A stretch of 64,000 nucleotides of DNA from Bradyrhizobium manausense. Lineage in GTDB: Bacteria; Pseudomonadota; Alphaproteobacteria; Rhizobiales; Xanthobacteraceae. Made by a program: the position numbers and the translations under genes. Within the stretch, counting starts at the first letter, position 1. The number at the start of each line of letters is the position of its first letter. Shown one piece after another: positions 56,126 to 64,000 of the stretch. A model generated the notes under the pieces. It had not been told where the DNA came from, did no database searches, and worked only from the letters and a program-made list of their open reading frames with translations. The stretch is from NCBI RefSeq assembly GCF_018130615.1, contig NZ_JAFCKB010000002.1, positions 372,001-436,000 of the forward strand. The letters run 5' to 3'.

Positions 56126-56899
56126 TCAGTACTTCGCGACGACGGGCGTACCCCAATTGAAGTGGTAGTTCACGCCGGCCTTGATGGTGTGGATCGTGTC
56201 GTTCCACTCCGAGCGATTCGTCGCCGGCACTGCGGCGTACTGAATCGTGCTCTTGCCGAGGTCGATGTAGTTGTACTCAACCTTTGCCGACCAGTTTGGA
56301 GCGAACATGTACTCCACGCCGGTACCGAGGGTCCAACCCCAGCGCCAGTCGTTCTGGACGAAAGTGTTGGCCGCGCCGCCGTTGAGGGCAGCGTCGTAGC
56401 GATGCCGGATATCACCGACAGCCGCACCGCCGCTCACGAACCAGAGCGCCGGTCCCCAGGCGTAACCAACGCGGCCCTTGATGTCTCCGAAGCCGCGCAG
56501 TTTGGTGGCATAGGAGTCGCCGAGGTTCGGCGGACCGACATTGATCACCGACGACCGACCGTTGATGTCGGCCCAGTGATAATCGCCCTCAAGACCAACA
56601 ACGAAGGCGCCCATCTGCCAATTGTAACCGGCAACGCCGCCGACGAAGCCGCCGCTGGTGTCGTAGTTCTGCGTTCCTGCGAAGGCGGGAGTATTGGGGG
56701 CAAGGAAGTACGTTTCGTTGCTCCGGCCCCAGCCACCGCCGCCCTGAATACCGAGATAGAAGCCAGTCCAGGTGTAGATCGGAGCAGGTGCCGCAATCGG
56801 CGCCTTCGTGTAAGGGCGTGCCGCCAGATCCGCCGCGCTTGCGGGAGCCGACATGCCCAACGCAACGATACCGATTGTTCCGAACAGAATTTTCTTCAT
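56126..56899 (-). CDS. outer-membrane beta-barrel protein (Omp25/Omp31-like), copy B
   Basis: A 257-residue precursor with signal peptide (KKILFGTIGIVALGMSAPASA). The mature end ADLAARPYTKAP is identical to copy A over 12 residues. WTGFYLGIQGGGGWGRS starts the barrel and the protein ends TIKAGVNYHFNWGTPVVAKY. A Gly/Asn-rich loop region after the first strands is longer than in copy A. Start ATG at 56899. Separated from copy A by 234 bases. Confidence 0.9.
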   Translation of the reverse strand: MKKILFGTIGIVALGMSAPASAADLAARPYTKAPIAAPAPIYTWTGFYLGIQGGGGWGRSNETYFLAPNTPAFAGTQNYDTSGGFVGGVAGYNWQMGAFVVGLEGDYHWADINGRSSVINVGPPNLGDSYATKLRGFGDIKGRVGYAWGPALWFVSGGAAVGDIRHRYDAALNGGAANTFVQNDWRWGWTLGTGVEYMFAPNWSAKVEYNYIDLGKSTIQYAAVPATNRSEWNDTIHTIKAGVNYHFNWGTPVVAKY

Positions 56900-57330
56900 T
56901 GCAGTCTCCCCAATGTCGACAGCTCCAAAGGTCCCCGGAGCGGTCAGTTAGGCGCGACGCCCAAATGAACAATTTCGGGGCAACCCTACGCCCATCTTGG
57001 GGCGGAGTCCGTCTCTGGAATGCAACACTTGCCGATCAATCGAAGGGCGTACAAGTTGATGAATGTTAAGCGGTTTTTGGTATTTTTGGGAACTCGGTAG
57101 AGTTCCAATTCATCGCATAGTGAATAGCGACATCAAGAACGCGTTGCGGCAAAATCGGCTCCAGTTTCCCTAGGAACAAATCTGGAACAAATCCCGGGTC
57201 GATGCTATATGTGGGGATAACCGAGGGCGCGGCGGGCCGATCGGCGCTCGTAAGCGTATAGGGTCGGCCAACAGGCGGCAGCGCGGGCGCGCCTTTTGAA
57301 ATTCAGTGGCATTCGGAGTGGAGAGCGGCG
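56900..57330. other. 431-base divergent region with the ssb promoter
   Basis: Holds the promoter of Omp copy B on one side and of ssb on the other. It contains the LexA-type box at 57174-57188. Around 57050-57120 the DNA is A/T-rich. No convincing frame or RNA gene was seen. Confidence 0.5.
57174..57188. promoter_or_regulatory. LexA (SOS) box upstream of ssb
   Basis: GAAC-AAATCTG-GAAC is an exact alphaproteobacterial GAAC-N7-GAAC site, 142 bases before the ssb start. The same pattern lies upstream of uvrA. Confidence 0.72.
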
Positions 57331-57828
57331 ATGGCGGGAAGCGTCAACAAGGTCATTCTGGTCGGAAACCTCGGCAAGGACCCGGAAATCCGCCGTACCC
57401 AGGACGGGCGGCCGATTGCGAATCTGAGCATCGCGACCTCCGAGACCTGGCGCGACAAGAACAGCGGCGAGCGCAAGGAAAAGACCGAATGGCATCGCGT
57501 CGTGATCTTCAATGAAGGTCTCTGCAAAGTTGCCGAGCAGTACCTGAAGAAGGGCGCCAAGGTTTACATCGAGGGTGCGCTGCAGACGCGCAAATGGACT
57601 GACCAGAGCGGAGTCGAGAAGTACTCCACCGAGGTCGTGCTGCAGGGCTTCAACTCCACGCTGACGATGCTTGACGGTCGCGGCGGTGGCGGAGGAGGCG
57701 GCAGCTTCGGCGATGAGCCGGGCGGCGATTTCGGCTCGTCCGGCCCGGGCAGCAGTGCACCGCGCCGTGCCGTGGCCGCTGGCGGCGGCGGTCGCAACAA
57801 CGATATGGACGACGATATCCCGTTCTGA
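57331..57828 (+). CDS. ssb: single-stranded DNA-binding protein
   Basis: OB-fold protein of 165 residues that coats single-stranded [24 protein letters not shown] begins the fold, followed by [24 protein letters not shown] and [12 protein letters not shown] Gly/Ser-rich linker leads to the acidic tip NDMDDDIPF, which binds partner proteins. ATG at 57331. A LexA-type box lies upstream. uvrA and ssb are usually divergent neighbours in this group; here two porin genes lie between. Confidence 0.96.
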   Translation: MAGSVNKVILVGNLGKDPEIRRTQDGRPIANLSIATSETWRDKNSGERKEKTEWHRVVIFNEGLCKVAEQYLKKGAKVYIEGALQTRKWTDQSGVEKYSTEVVLQGFNSTLTMLDGRGGGGGGGSFGDEPGGDFGSSGPGSSAPRRAVAAGGGGRNNDMDDDIPF

Positions 57829-58025
57829 GGCGAAGCGGGACTTCGCTCCGACCTTTGCCATGCTCGCGTAAAGCGGCGGGATTCCTTACCAATTGACGGG
57901 GCAAGCTCGGTTTTCCGAGCTAGCCTCACCTATTGCCTCAAGTCTTTGACGGGGCGCGATGTGAATGCTATTAACTTTATGTTAATTCTATTTACATGGC
58001 CGTTTCCCCGGCCGGAGGTCGCCAT

Positions 58026-58424
58026 ATGAGCCTCGCGCCACTGCTTGACGCTGCTCCGGCGATCCCCTTGCACGCCTTCGCGGCGATGGCGGCGTTCGTG
58101 CTTGGCATCGTCCAGTTCGCCGCTCCCAAGGGCACGCTGCCGCACCGGACGCTCGGCTGGATCTGGGTGGCGCTGATGGCCGTGGTGGCTCTCTCGTCAT
58201 TCTGGATCCACCAGATCCGCTTGGTTGGCCCGTTCAGCCCGATCCATCTCCTATCGATCTTCACGCTGGTGATGCTGCCGCTGGCGGTATGGCGGGCCCG
58301 CACCCATCGCGTCGTCGCTCATCGATGGACTATGATCTTCCTGTTCACCGGTGCGCTGGTGGTCGCGGGCCTGTTCACGCTGGTGCCCGGACGGATCATG
58401 TACCGGGTGATTTTCGGGGCTTGA
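58026..58424 (+). CDS. DUF2306 membrane protein
   Basis: Small inner-membrane protein of 132 residues with four hydrophobic helices. The pattern IPLHAFAAMAAFVLGIVQF, KGTLPHRTLGWIWVALM and VVAHRWTMIFLFTGALVVAG fits DUF2306 with conserved His residues that could bind haem. The ATG at 58026 has CCGGAGG upstream. Probably its own promoter in the A/T-rich DNA at 57961-57995. Confidence 0.82.
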   Translation: MSLAPLLDAAPAIPLHAFAAMAAFVLGIVQFAAPKGTLPHRTLGWIWVALMAVVALSSFWIHQIRLVGPFSPIHLLSIFTLVMLPLAVWRARTHRVVAHRWTMIFLFTGALVVAGLFTLVPGRIMYRVIFGA

Positions 58425-58592
58425 GCGGCGGTTCCGCCGGGCTCGTTCCGGCCCCGCCCTCGATGGTGCCGGGAAGGGCGTAAGTCTCTGGAAAAACAGT
58501 CGGAAAAAGCGCTTCCCAGGACCTCGCAAGGGTGGTTATCAGGGGGCAGATGCGCTATATGATTCCCAGATAAAATTTCACCGGATTCCCCC

Positions 58593-61331
<2,739 letters not shown>

Positions 61332-61340
61332 TGTCCCGTT

Positions 61341-62300
61341 CTAGCCGGCGTCCGTGAGCTCCGCCGTGAGACCGGCAAGTGCCTCGTGCTTGCCGATCTG
61401 CGCCATCCAGCACCAAAGCTCCAGCGTGCAATAGATGCGGTAGAGGGCGAGTGTCTCCCGCCAGTCGGGGCGCCCGATTGGGCCATAGCCGGCGAGCAAT
61501 CCGTCGCGTTTCGGGGCGTCCTTCGGCGTGAAATAGTACAGCGCCTTCGCGATATCCATCAGCGGATCGCCTGATGTCGCGTTCTCGAAGTCGACGATGC
61601 CCGTCAGGTGCGGTTCGCCCTGCGACGTTACCAGCACATTGCCGGCATGGAAATCGTAGTGGCAGAGGCGAGGGGTGATTGCCGCCGCGAACAGGTGCTC
61701 TCGCTCCGCAACGCTGTCCCGCAAGCGCGCGGCCAGTGCGGGATCGCCGTCCCGCGCGCAAAATTCCGTCAGCTTCCGCTCGAACTGCGCGGACATGTAG
61801 GCATGGTTGCTCGGATGCGCCGTCCAGACGCCATTCGGGCCGATATAGCCAAAGCTGTCGAGGGCGACGTCGTTGATCGCTCGCAATGTTGCTCCCATCT
61901 CCGCGTAGATCGCTGTCAGCTCGGCTTCCGACAGCGTCGCCTCGCGGCGGCCGAGCACCGTGCCGTCGAGTCTGGTCATGAGCACATAGTTCAGGTCGAT
62001 CACTGATCGCGTGTCGTCGGCGAGCAGGATTTTGGGGATGGCTGCGCCGAGGTCCCGCAGGAGACCCAGCACGTAGACCTCCTTGGCCATCTTCCACTGC
62101 AGCGATTCCGGATAGACCTTGAGGATGCAGGCCGGTGCGTCTGCCAGCGCGATCTCGAGCACGGTGCTGATCTCCCCGCCGTGCAACTCGGCGATGCCGA
62201 GGACGGATGCGTGCGGAGATATCCGACGGATGATCGCCTGCACCTGATCGACCGAGATCGCCAGCCGGGGCTTTAGCTGCAAGAGTGGATCGCTGGACAT
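61341..62300 (-). CDS. aminoglycoside-phosphotransferase-like kinase (APH family)
   Basis: A 319-residue kinase-fold protein. The catalytic loop is LCHYDFHAGNVLV (Asp and Asn) and the metal-binding GIVDFENATSGDPLMDIA matches the APH/choline kinase pattern. The N-lobe lysine may be in ACILKVYPES. Members phosphorylate small molecules; homology does not mean drug resistance. Start ATG at 62300. It converges with gyrA. Confidence 0.85.
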   Translation of the reverse strand: MSSDPLLQLKPRLAISVDQVQAIIRRISPHASVLGIAELHGGEISTVLEIALADAPACILKVYPESLQWKMAKEVYVLGLLRDLGAAIPKILLADDTRSVIDLNYVLMTRLDGTVLGRREATLSEAELTAIYAEMGATLRAINDVALDSFGYIGPNGVWTAHPSNHAYMSAQFERKLTEFCARDGDPALAARLRDSVAEREHLFAAAITPRLCHYDFHAGNVLVTSQGEPHLTGIVDFENATSGDPLMDIAKALYYFTPKDAPKRDGLLAGYGPIGRPDWRETLALYRIYCTLELWCWMAQIGKHEALAGLTAELTDAG

Positions 62301-62340
62301 CGACGCTCGCTTCGGGCAGCACGGCGGAGCCGCGCTAAGG

Positions 62341-62396
62341 CATGATCCGGAAAAGCGCGCAGCGGTTCTCCGAAAAGATCACGCTCAAACAACGAC
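62341..62396. repeat. palindromic repeat (CATGATCCGGAAAAG family)
   Basis: CATGATCCGGAAAAG...CCGAAAAGATCACGCTCAAACAA is a mosaic repeat widely seen in Bradyrhizobium. It lies between the kinase gene and kup, next to a second palindrome. Confidence 0.65.
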
Positions 62397-62439
62397 CTAA
62401 AGCGCGATGACGATTCATCCTGATCTCATCGCGCTTTAG
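62397..62439. repeat. palindrome at the 3' end of kup (CTAAAGCGCGATGA)
   Basis: CTAAAGCGCGATGA and TCATCGCGCTTTAG are perfect inverted repeats of 14 bases around a 15-base centre. The kup stop codon (TAA read on the minus strand) falls inside the arm. It could also act as a terminator. Confidence 0.7.
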
Positions 62440-64000
62440 ATCTCCAGCTCCGTGCCGAATTCCACGACCTGCTTGGTCGGCACGCCGAAGAACGCGGCGG
62501 AGCGTTCGGCGTTGCGCTGGAGGAAGGCGAACAGACCTTCGCGCCAGACCCACATGCCCGGAATGTCCTCGCGCGGGATGATGGTCTCGCGGCCGACATA
62601 ATAGGTGATGTCGGAGAGATCGATGCCGGGCAGCTTGCCCTGCCGGCAGGCGAGGACCAGTCCTTCATAGATCGTCGGGTTCTGCATGAAGCCATAATGC
62701 AGGATCACGCGGGTGATGCCGGGGATGATCTCGATGATTTCGGCGCGGTCCTGGTCGGCGATATGCGGCATCTCCTCGATCAGCACGGTCACGAGGACGA
62801 TGCGCTCGTGCAGGACGTGGTTGTGCTTGACGAACTGCGTGAGCGCCAGCGGCACACCCTTTGGGGCGGAGGCCAGGTAAACCGCCGTGCCGGGCAGCCT
62901 GGCGTGGCACTTGTTCACCGCCGTCTCGATCAGGTCCTCCTCGGGCTGGCGCAGCTTTGCGCGCGCGGCCTCGACGAGTTTCACGCCGCTGCGCCAGGTC
63001 AGCATCAGGAAGGCAACGAAGGCCGCGAGTAGCAGCGGAAACCAGCCGCCCTCGAACAGCTTGATCGAATTGGCGGAGAAGAAGATGATGTCGATCACGA
63101 AGAAGAAGCCGTTCACGGCCACCACGAGCCACGGCGAATAGCCCCACTGGATCGCGACCAGCGCAGCGAGCAGGGTGGTGATCGCCATCAGCAGCGACAC
63201 CGCGATGCCATAGGCGCCGGCGAGCGCGTCGGACGTGCCGAAACTCAGCACTGCACCGAGCGTTGCTGCCGCGAGCAGCCAGTTCACCAGCGGCACATAG
63301 ATCTGGCCGATCGCATCGCTGGTCGTGTGGCGGATCTGCATGCGCGGCAGGAAGCCGAGCTGGATTGATTGCTGGGTCAGCGAGAACACGCCGGAGATGA
63401 TCGCCTGCGAGGCGATCACGGTCGCCACGGCCGAGAACGCGACCAGCAGATAATGCAGGGCGTCGGGGCAGAGCTGGAAGAACGGATTTTCGATCATCGT
63501 GGGATCGGTGATCAGGAGCGCGGCCTGGCCAAAGTAGTTCAGCACCAGAGCCGGCAGGCAGATCGCGAACCAGGCGAGCCGGATCGGCAAGCGGCCGAAA
63601 TGGCCCATATCGGCATACATGGCCTCGCCGCCGGTGACCGCGAGGAAGGCGGCGCCGAGGATGGCGAAGGAGATGTGGAAGTCCTGGTGGATCAGGAAGT
63701 CGAAGGCATAGAGCGGGCTGAGCGCGGCCAGAACCGCCGGTGCCTTGACGATGCCGTGGATGCCGAGCGCGGCCAGCACGACGAACCAGGCCAGCATCAC
63801 CGGTCCGAAGATGCGGCCGATGAAGCCGGTGCCCTGCTTCTGCATCATGAACAGGCCGATCAGGATGGCAACAGTAACGGGCACGACGACCGGCGAGAGC
63901 GAGGGCGCATCGACCTTGAGGCCTTCGATGGCTGAGAGCACCGAGATCGCCGGCGTAATTGCGCCGTCGCCGTAGAGCAGGGCGGCGCCGACGAGGCCAA
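62436..64000 (-). CDS. kup: low-affinity potassium transporter Kup, partial (5' end beyond window)
   Basis: C-terminal 521 codons of a potassium/proton symporter; the frame runs past 64000. The diagnostic GDGAITPAISVLSAIEG segment lies at the cut end, followed by further spans (FVVLAALGIHGIV, SFAILGAAFLAVTGGEAMYADMGHFG, LPRMQIRHTT). About nine hydrophobic segments remain, then the cytoplasmic tail ending GVPTKQVVEFGTELEI. The stop lies inside a palindromic repeat. It is very likely a full gene of about 630 residues outside the window. Confidence 0.93.
   Translation of the reverse strand, partial: GLVGAALLYGDGAITPAISVLSAIEGLKVDAPSLSPVVVPVTVAILIGLFMMQKQGTGFIGRIFGPVMLAWFVVLAALGIHGIVKAPAVLAALSPLYAFDFLIHQDFHISFAILGAAFLAVTGGEAMYADMGHFGRLPIRLAWFAICLPALVLNYFGQAALLITDPTMIENPFFQLCPDALHYLLVAFSAVATVIASQAIISGVFSLTQQSIQLGFLPRMQIRHTTSDAIGQIYVPLVNWLLAAATLGAVLSFGTSDALAGAYGIAVSLLMAITTLLAALVAIQWGYSPWLVVAVNGFFFVIDIIFFSANSIKLFEGGWFPLLLAAFVAFLMLTWRSGVKLVEAARAKLRQPEEDLIETAVNKCHARLPGTAVYLASAPKGVPLALTQFVKHNHVLHERIVLVTVLIEEMPHIADQDRAEIIEIIPGITRVILHYGFMQNPTIYEGLVLACRQGKLPGIDLSDITYYVGRETIIPREDIPGMWVWREGLFAFLQRNAERSAAFFGVPTKQVVEFGTELEI

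Noticed and set aside
61341-62300. Antibiotic resistance by the APH-like gene
   Set aside because: The kinase motifs show only the fold. Such genes are common in soil bacteria and usually act on small metabolites, and there is no resistance context.

Overview
The window is GC-rich chromosomal DNA of an alphaproteobacterium, most likely Bradyrhizobium or a close Nitrobacteraceae relative. The evidence is gene order and family content read by eye: the argS / SPOR / nagZ / scpAB / tatABC / serS / surE / pcm / LysM-LytM cluster, the yajC-secD-secF cluster, an erpA-dgt divergent pair, Omp25/31-like porins, a rhizobial DUF1217 protein, palindromic intergenic repeats of the Bradyrhizobium type, and GAAC-N7-GAAC LexA boxes. 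No database search was run.

Layout. 1-5.3 kb: an accessory stretch with a DUF4132 protein cut by the window edge, a secreted alpha/beta hydrolase, a poorly coding segment and a lower-GC DUF4272 gene, then a degenerate tRNA-like sequence. 5.4-20.2 kb: core block with erpA (minus), then dgt, argS, a SPOR protein, a gutted nagZ, scpA, scpB, tatABC, serS, a small orphan, surE, a reverse-strand single-domain response regulator, pcm and a LysM/degenerate-LytM lipoprotein. 20.3-27.2 kb: a DUF815 ATPase (minus), then yajC-secD-secF, an Mth938 (NDUFAF3-like) gene, a phytoene-synthase-fold (NDUFAF6-like) gene and threonine ammonia-lyase. 27.2-33.8 kb: a winged-helix/TolB-like/TPR regulator divergent from a cupin, a class-V aminotransferase, a CAP protein, an unusual kinase-like/adenylate-synthetase-tail fusion and trmFO. 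33.9-50.5 kb: small envelope and unknown proteins, an acyl-CoA synthetase with a PCC/DUF296 protein, two tandem AAA ATPase copies (one broken), a four-repeat DUF1217 protein, a SRPBCC plus YVTN propeller pair and a nucleoside hydrolase. 50.6-64 kb: HAD phosphatase, DinB, uvrA, two Omp25-like porins, ssb, DUF2306, gyrA, an APH-like kinase and kup, which runs off the right edge.

How the genes work together. The core clusters cover chromosome segregation (ScpAB), folded-protein export (TatABC), Sec export (YajC-SecD-SecF), tRNA charging and modification (ArgS, SerS, TrmFO), protein repair (Pcm), envelope growth and division (SPOR, LysM/LytM, lytic transglycosylase), and SOS-controlled DNA repair (uvrA and ssb both have LexA-type boxes). 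Most promising for a second look are the kinase-like/ANL-tail fusion in the trmFO operon, the in-frame nagZ remnant, the decaying AAA ATPase duplicate, the linked NDUFAF3/NDUFAF6-like pair, and palindromic repeats that supply the final codons or stop of neighbouring genes. No CRISPR array, prophage, transposase, rRNA or intact tRNA gene was recognised.
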